Below are positions 9,127-18,176 of a DNA stretch of 64,000 bases, piece by piece. Every line of letters begins with the position of its first letter. Position 1 is the stretch's first letter. The notes under the pieces are model-generated. The model worked only from the letters and a program-made list of their open reading frames with translations. It ran no database searches and was not told the origin of the DNA. The DNA comes from Aurantiochytrium sp. KH105 (lineage: Eukaryota > Sar > Bigyra > Thraustochytrida > Thraustochytriidae): NCBI GenBank assembly GCA_003116975.1, contig BGKB01000057.1:124001-188000 (forward strand), in the 5' to 3' direction. A program made the translations under genes and the position numbers.

Positions 9127-10386
9127 TTACTGTGGCTGCGCAGGGCGATTTGCTGGACCCTTGAGAGCTCGACGTTGATATACTTTCCACGAAAGCGCAT
9201 TGAAGCCGCGACGCTCGGCGTCTTGCGGCAAAAAGGCAGAACGCGGCTCGCACACTTGCAGCCAGGACTGTCTCGTGCTTGTCTCGGTCCCTGAGGGCGC
9301 CGATGGTGACTGTGCTTGCCCAGAAAGCGCCGGAAGGACAAAAGTGTCGAGCAAGGTCGAAAAGAGAGCGTTTGTAAAGGCGTACTGATCTGCTGGTACA
9401 TGGCTGTCATAATTTCCAATTCCCGGTGGGACGTTGCACTCCAAAAGACGGGGCGCGCCCGACGTTTCAAACATGAGATCAGCACCAATAAGACAAAAGT
9501 CGCTGGCAGCCTGCTGATGCTCCATGAATGGGCGGGCTGCCATAAATACATTTGCAAAGAGTCTACATACAGCCTCGAGACGATTCGAACCAAAGAATTC
9601 CTCAAGGGCAATAATTGGACAACCGTGAAAGAGGTCGGCGTCGCTGTGATTTTTGGAGACGTTGGAAAGGTGCACTTGCGGGTCTGCTACTTGGTCAGGC
9701 TCCAGCGTATAAGGTTTGTTGGCAACGTGCGCAAGCGCGTGCGAGTGCAAAAAAGCAGCGCCGTCAGCACGAAGCACGAGGAACAAGCGACAGTGATATT
9801 TAAATTTGCCGTTCCAGAGCTCAGGCTCCTCAATGTACTTTTGTAGCACGAATGAGGGCGGCACGCGACCAGCTGTCGCGGTTTGCAGCTCCGAGGTGAG
9901 GCTCGCAATAACATCGCGCCAATTATGGCTCATTACAACGAAGAGGCCGTCGCCACAATTGGCTCGGGCGTCTTTGACGATCCAGGTGCCGGCTTCTGTC
10001 TTGCCATTTTTGTCCGCAAAGACTGCAGCGCAAACGCGTGCAAGTTGCGCAATGCTTTCGCACGCATAGCTTTCAAGATTCGCATCTTTGCATTGGTCAC
10101 GTTGCGTAAGGAGGGCGAACTTAAACTTGTCCTCTAGCACCTCAACACCGGAGACGCCGTTTCCACCTCGTACGCGTGCGCTGCGAAAGACAGCTAGCTC
10201 CGTTTCGTTGAGCGTATGAACCCAGGCAAAGTCTGCGCGTGTCCCAGCAGGCGCGGGTGAAAAACGCTCGTCCGCGGCGATGACCTCGGCCAGCCAGCTT
10301 GACTCGTGCCGTGGGCAAAAGTACGTCCAGCGCTCGGACCGCGGAGCTGAGAGCGGCGGCTCGGGTGCCTCCGTCGGTGATGACAT
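9127..10386 (-). CDS. Tubulin-tyrosine-ligase-like ATP-grasp protein
   Basis: This 419-residue protein starts at the first ATG (10386); the frame extends upstream only from non-ATG codons. It has the ordered ATP-grasp motifs of the TTL/TTLL family: WIVKDARANCGDG (135-147), FVLQKYIEEPELWNGKF with CRLFLVL, HLSNVSKNH near 239-247, GADLMF near 301-306, and LLECNVPPG near 314-322. Family members add amino acids (Tyr, Glu or Gly) to tubulin or other protein C-termini using ATP. The loop that is usually KP...RG.GI reads DARANCGDG, and KYHCR replaces the common KFDIR. The donor amino acid and target are therefore not predictable. The C-terminal 70 residues are polar and probably flexible. Confidence 0.78.
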   Translation of the reverse strand: MSSPTEAPEPPLSAPRSERWTYFCPRHESSWLAEVIAADERFSPAPAGTRADFAWVHTLNETELAVFRSARVRGGNGVSGVEVLEDKFKFALLTQRDQCKDANLESYACESIAQLARVCAAVFADKNGKTEAGTWIVKDARANCGDGLFVVMSHNWRDVIASLTSELQTATAGRVPPSFVLQKYIEEPELWNGKFKYHCRLFLVLRADGAAFLHSHALAHVANKPYTLEPDQVADPQVHLSNVSKNHSDADLFHGCPIIALEEFFGSNRLEAVCRLFANVFMAARPFMEHQQAASDFCLIGADLMFETSGAPRLLECNVPPGIGNYDSHVPADQYAFTNALFSTLLDTFVLPALSGQAQSPSAPSGTETSTRQSWLQVCEPRSAFLPQDAERRGFNALSWKVYQRRALKGPANRPAQPQ

Positions 10387-10583
10387 CGCTTGCGAGTGTG
10401 CTAGCGCTCGCACGCTGTGCTGCTCAAGCGTTGCTTCACGGCAAAACAACTTTGCAAACCGAAAAGCAAAAGCGAGCAAAACGACGGAGGAGCTAAAGCG
10501 GAAAGAAAAGAAAAAAAAGAAGCATAACGTTCCATGTTGTTGTAAAGAGGAAAGAAGGAGGGGTCTTATTTCTATTGTTGTAT

Positions 10584-11621
10584 TTAGAGCTCAACTTCGG
10601 CGAGGGGGATCTTCTCGCCCTCGTATGGCACAATGGCATCGTTGATGTTGCGTACGCGCCATTGAAAGTCCTGGGCGTCCGGATCAGAAGAGTCCGACTT
10701 CCAGTCGGTTTCCAAGACCCAAAATTGGCGAGCTTTGCGTGGATCGTTGGATATGTTTTCCGCCGTATCGAGCATCTCCAAAGACAGAGTCTCCTCGCTC
10801 TCAATAGCAAAGGCTGCGCACACGCGGCGCGGGGGCTTACCCAGCAAGCTTTTTCCCGCTGTGAGACGAAGCTCCGGGCCGACAAAGCCGCTGAGCAGGT
10901 GATATTTGATCTCATCCAGATCATAACGAAAAAAGAATTTGTCTGCGCGGTCGACTGTACCTTCCTCGATCCACACGTTGAGCAAGTCGACCTTGATACT
11001 GTCCCGTTTGACCTCGACCTTGGGCTGTACCTGACTGATGAGGTATGACAGCGAGATGGTTTGCAAGAGCTTACCAAGCGTCGGCGTTGTCACATCAAGC
11101 GCGGCCCAGTCCGTTTGAGGGATCTCACTAAACTTGGCTGCCATAAAAAGATAAGCTTCCTTTGCGCCTGCGCAGAGCTGCTCCCTGCCACCCGTAATTT
11201 CGAGAAGGTGCTCCGTAGTCGTCGACTCAGGGTACGCCTCTGATCGGATCCTTGTGTGCAAATTTTTTTCGTGATCAGGTGCCACTTCTGCCTCGACCTG
11301 CTCCGGGGTCAGCAGGCCCCAGGGCAAGAGCAGCGGGCCGTTCAGAACGCTTGACGCCAACGCTTCCTTGGATTCTGGGAACACCTCTGCAAGCACAGAG
11401 GTTTCTCCAACATTGCTTGGCTGGAGTTTCCACAGAGATCCCACCGAATTTCCTTGCCGATACGTTGCGCTGTGGAAGCCAGGAAGCCACGACGGGACAG
11501 AGATCTTCTCCGTGTCCTTTTCTGGGCCGCCTGTCGACAGTCCTCGTAGCTGAGGCCTTTGTGGCCCTCGCACGCGTACGCGACGTGCAAGCGCCTGCGT
11601 TGGCCTCATCAGACCCAGCAT
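10584..11621 (-). CDS. Predicted mitochondrial protein of unknown function
   Basis: This 345-residue protein begins at an ATG at 11621. The first 30 residues are rich in Arg, Leu and Ser without acids (TQALARRVRVRGPQRPQLRG), typical of a mitochondrial presequence, possibly cleaved near the LST motif. The rest is a soluble mixed alpha/beta domain. A segment near 185-260 (LLQTISLSYLISQVQPKVEV) looks compact and conserved in style, but I could not assign it to a family. A Tim44/mL45-like fold was considered and not supported by any clear motif. No membrane segments or catalytic motifs are visible. It lies 197 bp downstream of the TTL-like gene start on the same strand. Confidence 0.7.
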   Translation of the reverse strand: MLGLMRPTQALARRVRVRGPQRPQLRGLSTGGPEKDTEKISVPSWLPGFHSATYRQGNSVGSLWKLQPSNVGETSVLAEVFPESKEALASSVLNGPLLLPWGLLTPEQVEAEVAPDHEKNLHTRIRSEAYPESTTTEHLLEITGGREQLCAGAKEAYLFMAAKFSEIPQTDWAALDVTTPTLGKLLQTISLSYLISQVQPKVEVKRDSIKVDLLNVWIEEGTVDRADKFFFRYDLDEIKYHLLSGFVGPELRLTAGKSLLGKPPRRVCAAFAIESEETLSLEMLDTAENISNDPRKARQFWVLETDWKSDSSDPDAQDFQWRVRNINDAIVPYEGEKIPLAEVEL

Positions 11622-12686
11622 CTCGATTTTTTTTCTTTCGAGCTCCTAGCCCGCCGTCACCACCGCCACCGCGGCGAGCCTCTGCGCGGGTCTCCTCGCG
11701 GCCGTCCGCCTGCCGCAGCCGCCTGCTTGTGCCGGTCCGGTCTGGTCCGGTCGCGAGCGTTGGTTGGCCTGAGGATGTCAATCGCGCTCTGCAGCTTTTA
11801 GCGCAGCTCAGCGCAGCTCGTCATCTATCAAGTTCGCGGCTTCCTTCTGTTATCATCATGATGAAGAAGCTCAAACGCGGAGGTTGGCCAAGACCTTAGA
11901 TTCAGTGGCGGAAACAAATGCAAAGAGGATATACGAGCGATGCAGGCAGTAAAGTGCCGTAAGTTTTGATATCGTAGATTGACAAAGACATCGGCTCATG
12001 CCAAGACTTGGATTCATCGACTTTCACGTCTCACCGCGTCGCCAAGCTTTTCAGCCCCGCCGTCCAACGACGATAACCTGGCGACACACAATCACACTCA
12101 CACACAAACGAGTTGCCCGACAAGTTGTGCAGACTGACGCAAAAGACGACATGACATCCCTATTGTTCACTCACTCGCCCACTCGGACCGACAGATCGAA
12201 TGTGGCACCCAAAATAGAATTGAATGAAAAGACATACAATCACGGTGGGACGGAGTCGATCCGTCCTGCGCAACGCGTTTTCCGTCCCCGACCTAACATG
12301 AATTTATAAACAAAAGATTTCATCGTCCATCCCATCTTCAACAGCTTCGAAAGCTCGAGTCGGGTGGCGCCAGGAACGGCCGGGCCCAGAGCACAGCAGA
12401 CCGGAGCGGCGCAGCGCAGCGCAGCGGGCGGAGCAGCAGACCCGCTCGCACGCGATCTCCCCGGCAGTGCTGGCCGCGCCGCAGCCCCGGCCACGTCCCA
12501 ACGAGCGGTCGGCCGTCGAGGCTGTGAAGCGACGTGCATATTCACCGCCTTGGCTGCGCGCAAGCCGCTGCCGCAGGGCGAAGCGGAGCACGGCAGGAAG
12601 GCACAGCAAAGAAGACGCTATCTTCTGCCCAAGGCTACCGTGCCGCGTGCGCGCGTGCGGACCTTTGAGCGCTCTCGCAAGGCAAA
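11622..12686. other. Intergenic, divergent promoter region
   Basis: This region separates the mitochondrial-protein gene (minus) from the SulP gene (plus). No gene is seen. A perfect 7-bp stem hairpin (GGACGGA, loop GTCGA, TCCGTCC) lies at 12248-12266. GCGCAG-rich words cluster at about 11800-11820 and 12410-12440. Confidence 0.5.
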
Positions 12687-15600
12687 ATGGGTGCGGAGAG
12701 CCCGTCCGTGGCGACCGGCGGCCAGCGACCCGTCCGAAACCACCGGCGCGAACGGTCTGTGAGCGGGTCCGAGCTCGAGGTGCTCGTGTCGCGCGCACAA
12801 GCTGCGCAGCAAGGACTCGGCGGCGGCGACGCTGCGCCCTCGCCGCGCCTGAATCGTCTCCCCGAAAGCCGCGACGGCGAAGATGAAGGGGCTCCTCTCA
12901 CGGCGCAGTTTTACACGGGCCGCCATGCGGGTGGCAGTGGCGAGCGGAGCGCCTTTGAGGAGGGTCGCGCGCGGTCCATGTCTGCGAACTTGACTTCGGC
13001 AAGCCGTCTTGCGCGATTCGGATCCTCGCATGGCGACATGGCCGCGCTCGTGATGCGTATGCGCGGGTCTGATCTTCAGTTGCGCTCTCCAAGCTTTCGC
13101 GCCGGCGTTTCGAGCGGCGGAGGCGCAAGTCTCTTCTCGCCCGCGAGCCCCAAATCTCCGCCCTCGATCCCAAGCATCGGAGGCCAAATGTCCACGTACG
13201 GATCGACCGCGCAGGACGATGCGGAAAGCGGCACATGGGGAGGTTCCTCGACTGACTTGCTTAATGCACAGACCCCGCTGCTGCCCGCGAACGCTGCTGA
13301 CTTTGCACAAAAAGAGGGGCCAACCGTGCAAAAGGTCATTGAGAGCCTAATCTATGGCGTTGTGAACTCGATTCTCACAATTCCTTGCATGTATGGTTAT
13401 GCGGCGATCATCTTCCGGCACCCGGCCTTCAAGGACGACATTGCAGCCTTGTCCAAGCTTGTGCTGCTCTCGTCCATGGTCCATCAGTGCATTTTCACTG
13501 GCGTGAGTTCGCTGTCCTTTTCCATTGGCCAGGTGCAGGACGCTGGTCTGCTGTTTCTTTCGACCATGGCAACTGCGATTGCAAAGTCGGCCTCCAGTCG
13601 CGAGGCCATTATTCCTACAACGCTCATCGCTCTCTCGCTGGCCACAACGCTTCTCGGCGTCGTTGTCTTTGCGCTGGGCCGGCTCAAGCTGGCCAAACTC
13701 GTCGCATACCTTCCCATGCCTGTGGTGGGAGGCTATCTTGCGTTCATTGGTCTCTTTTGTATGCTTGCTGGGATTGGTCTGAGTATCGGCGAAGATGTCT
13801 CGCACGTGTCTGACATTACCAAAGTAGATAACCTGCGCGCCCTAAAACTCTTGACACCTGCGCTTCTCGGCGGTCTCCTTTTGGCTGTAGCGGCTCGCAA
13901 AGCCAAGCACTGGTTCACTCTTCCTCTTTGCATCGTGGCCATGCCCCTTGCATTTTATGCGCTCATGTTCGCAAGCGGAATGTCGCTTGCAGACGCCCAG
14001 GCCGCGGGGTGGCTCTCCAAGCCAGACCCTGCTTCCGAAGTGGGCCCCTTTTGGACGGTTTGGGAGCTCTTTGACTTTGCCCTCATTGACTGGGCCCGCG
14101 TTCCCGAGCAAGCGGTGGCCTGGATCAGCATGGTCTTTGTCGTCAGCTTTTCCTCGTGCCTCGACGTTGTGGCCATCGAGTACGACCTCGGTGCCCCGCT
14201 CAACATTGATCACGAGCTTTGCACCGTCGGCATCAGTAACATGATCAGCGGCATCGCAGGCGGATACACGGGCTCGTACATTTTCAGTCAGACGATCTTC
14301 ACCTTTCGCACCGGCACAAACTCACGACTTGTGGGCATCGTGGTCATTATTTCGGAGGCGGCGCTTTTCATGGCCCCGATCAATGTCATGGAAATCGTGC
14401 CACTCTTCTTCTTCGCGTCCACGCTCATCTTTATCGCCTTTGACCTCATGATGGAGTGGCTCATTGAAGTCTTTCCCAAAATCTCGATCCGCGAGTATGC
14501 TGTTCTCCTCTCGACGTTTCTTGTCATTTCGGCCACAAGTGATCTCATTTTGGGTATTGCCATCGGCATTGGCCTTTCCATTGTCAACTTTATCATTGCA
14601 TACTCTTCCGTGACGCATATCCAGCGTACCTACCGCGTACGATCGAATGTGGTCCGCGACTTTGAGAGTCGTCGCAAGCTCAAACAACTTTCGCCGTGCG
14701 TGGCGCGCCTCGACTTGCACGGATACCTGTTCTTTGGCAGTTCAATGCAGGTCGTCAAAAAGTTGCAAATCCTCATTGATGAAAAGACTGCCGGGGCCCA
14801 CGGACATGCGGCGGCGGACGACGGGCAGGGCGGAACGCGTAACTCTCTCGAGCACGATACAGACGGGGAGCACGATCACGGCCCGGACGCAAGCGCGTTG
14901 GACTTCGTGACGAGTCTCGTACGTCGATTCAACCCGTTTGCCTCTGGGAGCACAAGCGGGCCGCATACGCCCGAGTGGGCCGCCGTGGCCACAGGTTCTC
15001 GCAGAGACGAGGCGCCAGTTAGCTTGGAGGCCCTCAATACGCCAGCACCAAGTCACATTACGCGTCAGCTCTCGCGCCAAACGTCCATTTCGGCAGACCC
15101 CGAGATTGAGTCGGGCAGCCAACTTCGATTCCTCGTGCTTGATTTTACGCGCGTGACTGGAATGGACGCAACCGCAGTTTCGACGGGTATGATGCGCGTC
15201 AAGCAAGTGGCCGTGACGCATGGCCTGCGTATTGTCTTTACGAGCATGCGACCTGAATTTGAGCGTCTGCTCGTAGCGAATCACATTGTCATTCCCGATG
15301 ACCACAGTTGTGAATGCGTTGTGTATCACGAGCTGAACGATGCCCTGGCGTGGATCGAAGACGAGCTCCTCGAGGACGAAACTCTCCAGAGCTTGACAAA
15401 GTCTCCACGGACGCCGTCAACGAAGCGGGAGCTCCCCACGATGCCCAATATCCCTTATGCGTTTGAGTGGGACGGACACACACGCAACAAGATTGTCTCC
15501 TCGTTGCAGTCGATGCAAGATCCGTCGTGCACGATTTGGCTACGTCGCATCCTCGTCGACTTTTTCGGCTTTGACACAAACTTTGAATTTGGCCTCGACG

Positions 15601-16082
15601 ACGCTGATTTGGGTGAGTACACAGAGCTGACACAGTACTTTGGGCTGATGCGCCTGCGCGCAGGCGAGTACGTCTTTCGATCGGGAGACTTGGCGGATGC
15701 CATTTATATTGTCTTGGTCGGTGAGGTCTGCAGCTTTGTCCCACGTGAGCAGATCTTGGAGCGTCTTGTGAACAAGCACGACCACTACTGGCGAAGCCAG
15801 TTCAAGCCGGAGCCGCGTATGACTTATATTCAGGGCGGTAAGCTGCTGCAGCGTGCGCAGTACGGCTGCATTTTCGGCGACATTCACTTTACGCTCAACG
15901 AGCGTCGCCAATTTTCCGCCGTGGCTACCGAGGAAGCTGCAATCTTTGTGTTACGTCGTCAGCGCCTCATGGAGCTCGAGTCACGCAACCCCAAGCTCGC
16001 AGTTGGTCTCTATCGCTGCCTCACAAAGTACCTCTCGCTTACCGTGTCTGACTTGCAATCCTACAAGCGCTACACGGCCTAA
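12687..16082 (+). CDS. SulP anion transporter with STAS and cyclic-nucleotide-binding domains
   Basis: This 1131-residue protein has an N-terminal disordered region (1-205). A SulP/SLC26-type membrane domain (about 214-650) follows, with many hydrophobic helices such as MPVVGGYLAFIGLFCMLAGI. A STAS domain (about 665-890) is interrupted by a 110-residue His/Asp-rich insert; its second half includes FLVLDFTRVTGMDATAVST. A cyclic-nucleotide-binding-like domain (about 980-1120) contains LRAGEYVFRSGDLADAIYIV and later CIFGDIHF. SulP proteins move sulfate, bicarbonate or other anions, and in fungi a similar SulP-STAS-CNB architecture sits on the vacuole. The substrate here is unknown. The binding-domain loop looks degenerate, so cAMP/cGMP binding is uncertain and the module may be structural. 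The start is the first ATG in frame. Single exon. Confidence 0.88.
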   Translation: MGAESPSVATGGQRPVRNHRRERSVSGSELEVLVSRAQAAQQGLGGGDAAPSPRLNRLPESRDGEDEGAPLTAQFYTGRHAGGSGERSAFEEGRARSMSANLTSASRLARFGSSHGDMAALVMRMRGSDLQLRSPSFRAGVSSGGGASLFSPASPKSPPSIPSIGGQMSTYGSTAQDDAESGTWGGSSTDLLNAQTPLLPANAADFAQKEGPTVQKVIESLIYGVVNSILTIPCMYGYAAIIFRHPAFKDDIAALSKLVLLSSMVHQCIFTGVSSLSFSIGQVQDAGLLFLSTMATAIAKSASSREAIIPTTLIALSLATTLLGVVVFALGRLKLAKLVAYLPMPVVGGYLAFIGLFCMLAGIGLSIGEDVSHVSDITKVDNLRALKLLTPALLGGLLLAVAARKAKHWFTLPLCIVAMPLAFYALMFASGMSLADAQAAGWLSKPDPASEVGPFWTVWELFDFALIDWARVPEQAVAWISMVFVVSFSSCLDVVAIEYDLGAPLNIDHELCTVGISNMISGIAGGYTGSYIFSQTIFTFRTGTNSRLVGIVVIISEAALFMAPINVMEIVPLFFFASTLIFIAFDLMMEWLIEVFPKISIREYAVLLSTFLVISATSDLILGIAIGIGLSIVNFIIAYSSVTHIQRTYRVRSNVVRDFESRRKLKQLSPCVARLDLHGYLFFGSSMQVVKKLQILIDEKTAGAHGHAAADDGQGGTRNSLEHDTDGEHDHGPDASALDFVTSLVRRFNPFASGSTSGPHTPEWAAVATGSRRDEAPVSLEALNTPAPSHITRQLSRQTSISADPEIESGSQLRFLVLDFTRVTGMDATAVSTGMMRVKQVAVTHGLRIVFTSMRPEFERLLVANHIVIPDDHSCECVVYHELNDALAWIEDELLEDETLQSLTKSPRTPSTKRELPTMPNIPYAFEWDGHTRNKIVSSLQSMQDPSCTIWLRRILVDFFGFDTNFEFGLDDADLGEYTELTQYFGLMRLRAGEYVFRSGDLADAIYIVLVGEVCSFVPREQILERLVNKHDHYWRSQFKPEPRMTYIQGGKLLQRAQYGCIFGDIHFTLNERRQFSAVATEEAAIFVLRRQRLMELESRNPKLAVGLYRCLTKYLSLTVSDLQSYKRYTA

Positions 16083-16331
16083 ACGGGTCTCGTGTCGTGT
16101 GTCGTGGAAAGCAAAAAAGCAAGAACGGGCTGCAGCTGCTGATAGAGAAGAAGAAAAATGTAACTGTGGTTACTTCCAGTATAAATACAAACTCGATTAC
16201 TTTTGAGCTTCTCGGAACGAAATCAGGTTTAACTTTGAATCGTTGGCCCAAGTTGCTATTTTGACGATGCAGGCATGCAGGCGTCAAATGTGGCTAGGCG
16301 AGACCAGGCTAGGCTACTTACTTCTTCTACG

Positions 16332-17297
16332 TTATGCTTGCGAAAGCAGATGTCCGTTCTCCGGATCTCCGGAACCGGATCGTTTCGGGTCGCTGTCGGC
16401 GCTTTCGTCAGAGTCCGACTCGCGGAGTCGCTGACTTGCGGATGCACGGCGAAGGCGTTCTGAGACAAGTACGCTGTATCGCGAAAAGCACTTGCGCTTT
16501 GCGACGGAGAAACCGTATGTGATGCAAAAGATGACAAAGGACACAATCGCCAGAACAATGACATATGCAATGGACAACACATCGTTTGTGCGCAGAAACG
16601 GGTACGCCATGAAGCCGTAGGCAACGTTGCCGCCGAGGTGCCAGCACAGATAGAGAGCTGGCCAAAAGACGGAGAGCGACCAGTGCGTAAAGTTGATGAG
16701 GTAGCCACTCAGGAAAAAGTCGATCGTCATGACCACGATGTTGCAGGCATGCTCGGAGATGGACGTGAAGCCAAGGTACGGGCTCCATTCGGGCTCGGCA
16801 TTGGGCGCAATAAAGGCCCAGACCACAATGGCGACCAGGATCGAAGTGCACCACTCGAGCTCGCCGAGCGTCTGGTGCACAATCCAGAGCATCTTGATGC
16901 CAATGTTCGGCTGTCTCTCTGCGCGCATGCCCTTGGTAACGGGCAAAGGGGCTTGCGAGGGCGCAAAGACCAGCACAAGAGAGACGGCTGTGGCCACAAG
17001 AAAGTAGAGCGTCAGGATGACCAGGTTCCACACGGTATAGTACTGGAGCTCCCAGACGTCCCTGCTATCGAACTCGTACCCGATGGTGACGAGGTAGAAG
17101 ACGGCAATCGCCACGCGCCAGGCCAGGACCGTCTTTTTCCAGCTCATGTCCGGCGCGTACGCAAAGTAGTCATTCCCGCGTCTGCCCATGATGATGATCC
17201 ACGTGAAGCATACCACCACCACAATCGGCGCAAAGATGACGCAGAACAGGAACCCGGGCGACCCGGTGCTCTGCTCGTTATCGCCCGCCACGCCCAT
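16332..17297 (-). CDS. Multipass membrane protein, unknown function
   Basis: This 321-residue protein has about seven hydrophobic segments (approx. 14-36, 58-75, 90-112, 145-165, 180-200, 210-225, 240-265). A polar Ser/Asp-rich cytoplasmic-type tail follows (about 275-321). Aromatic-rich membrane edges (NLVILTLYFLVATAVSLVL, SGYLINFTHWSLSVFWPALY) recall the rolling-stone/FAR-17a/AIG1 group of seven-helix proteins, but no diagnostic motif is certain. The ATG at 17295-17297 opens the frame directly ahead of the first helix. It is convergent with the SulP gene, 249 bp apart. Confidence 0.72.
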   Translation of the reverse strand: MGVAGDNEQSTGSPGFLFCVIFAPIVVVVCFTWIIIMGRRGNDYFAYAPDMSWKKTVLAWRVAIAVFYLVTIGYEFDSRDVWELQYYTVWNLVILTLYFLVATAVSLVLVFAPSQAPLPVTKGMRAERQPNIGIKMLWIVHQTLGELEWCTSILVAIVVWAFIAPNAEPEWSPYLGFTSISEHACNIVVMTIDFFLSGYLINFTHWSLSVFWPALYLCWHLGGNVAYGFMAYPFLRTNDVLSIAYVIVLAIVSFVIFCITYGFSVAKRKCFSRYSVLVSERLRRASASQRLRESDSDESADSDPKRSGSGDPENGHLLSQA

Positions 17298-18172
17298 CTT
17301 GCCTCGCTCCGCTCCGCTCTGCTCCGCTCCGCTCCGCGCCTCGCCCCCACGCCGAAGACCACCTCCTCGGGCCCGGGCTTGCCTTCTCGCTCGCTTTGCG
17401 GTTTTGCTGGGCCCCCTCGCCTCGCTCGCTCCCTCCCTCCCGCCGCGGCACGCGCTGAGCCGCCGCGTAGAGCCTCAGTCCTGGCCGCCGCGAGGCCCAG
17501 CCTCCTTCGCTCCCTCCCTCCCTCCGCTCCACGCGCAGCAGCAGCAGCTGCAGCCGCAGCAGCTCGCGGCGGGCGAGGCTCGAGCGCGCCCGGAGGACGA
17601 GAAGGCGAGGCGAGAGCTCGAGACGAGGACTCGAAGTCGCGACGACGAGATGAGATGAGATGAGATGAGATGAGATGAGATGAGATGAGATGAGATGAGA
17701 TGAGATGAGATGAGATGAGATGAGATAAGATAGAACTGCGACGGGCTGGGACGAATCGAAGCGGCGACGCGGGCGCGGAAGGAGGCCGTGCAGAGGAGGC
17801 CTGCGGCGGGAGGGAGCAGGTGCCGGCCGGGTGGAATGAAGCTTGGACGACGACGAGGAGGAGGACGAGAGAGGCGCCAGGGCTGCCGCGGCCGCGAGGC
17901 CCTGGTACAGCCGCTCGGAGACCTCGAGAGCAGCGAGACCGGCTGAACCGGTCGGCGCTGACGCTGATGCTGAGGATGATGCCGATGCTGAGGATGGGGA
18001 TGAACCCGTCAGCGTCTAGCGTTGGAGCCAGCAGCAAAACGGACGGATAAGAGGATACATTGTCGAAGGGGTTCATCGGCCACCTTGAAGTCTGAATCGA
18101 AGCTAAGCCGCAAAAGTACACCAACTGATCCAAGGCCTAGTCTTGTCTTATCTTGTCTCGTCTAGTCTAGGC
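17298..18172. other. Intergenic, low complexity
   Basis: No gene is supported. Long ORFs on both strands cross this region but consist of repeat-driven Ala/Arg/Pro/Ser-rich sequence. It includes a pentanucleotide array and purine- or pyrimidine-biased tracts. Confidence 0.6.
17647..17726. repeat. (GATGA)16 pentanucleotide array
   Basis: About 80 bp of almost perfect GAGAT/GATGA units. It is the longest uniform microsatellite seen in the window. Confidence 0.95.
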
Positions 18173-18176
18173 CTAG
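18167..18176. repeat. CTAGGCCTAG palindrome, copy 2
   Basis: An exact copy of the palindrome, overlapping the stop codon of the esterase-like gene (18173-18175). A related half, AGGCCTAG, lies 34 bp to the left at 18133-18140. Confidence 0.6.

Noticed and set aside
9580-9600. tRNA B-box-like word on the minus strand
   Set aside because: Inside the TTL-like coding sequence; explained by codons.
16638-17663. Plus ORF of 341 codons
   Set aside because: Antisense to the membrane-protein gene, Arg/Ala/Pro-rich, ends in repeats.
17144-18133. Minus ORF of 329 codons
   Set aside because: The frame includes the GATGA array and overlaps the membrane-protein gene in another frame; composition artefact.
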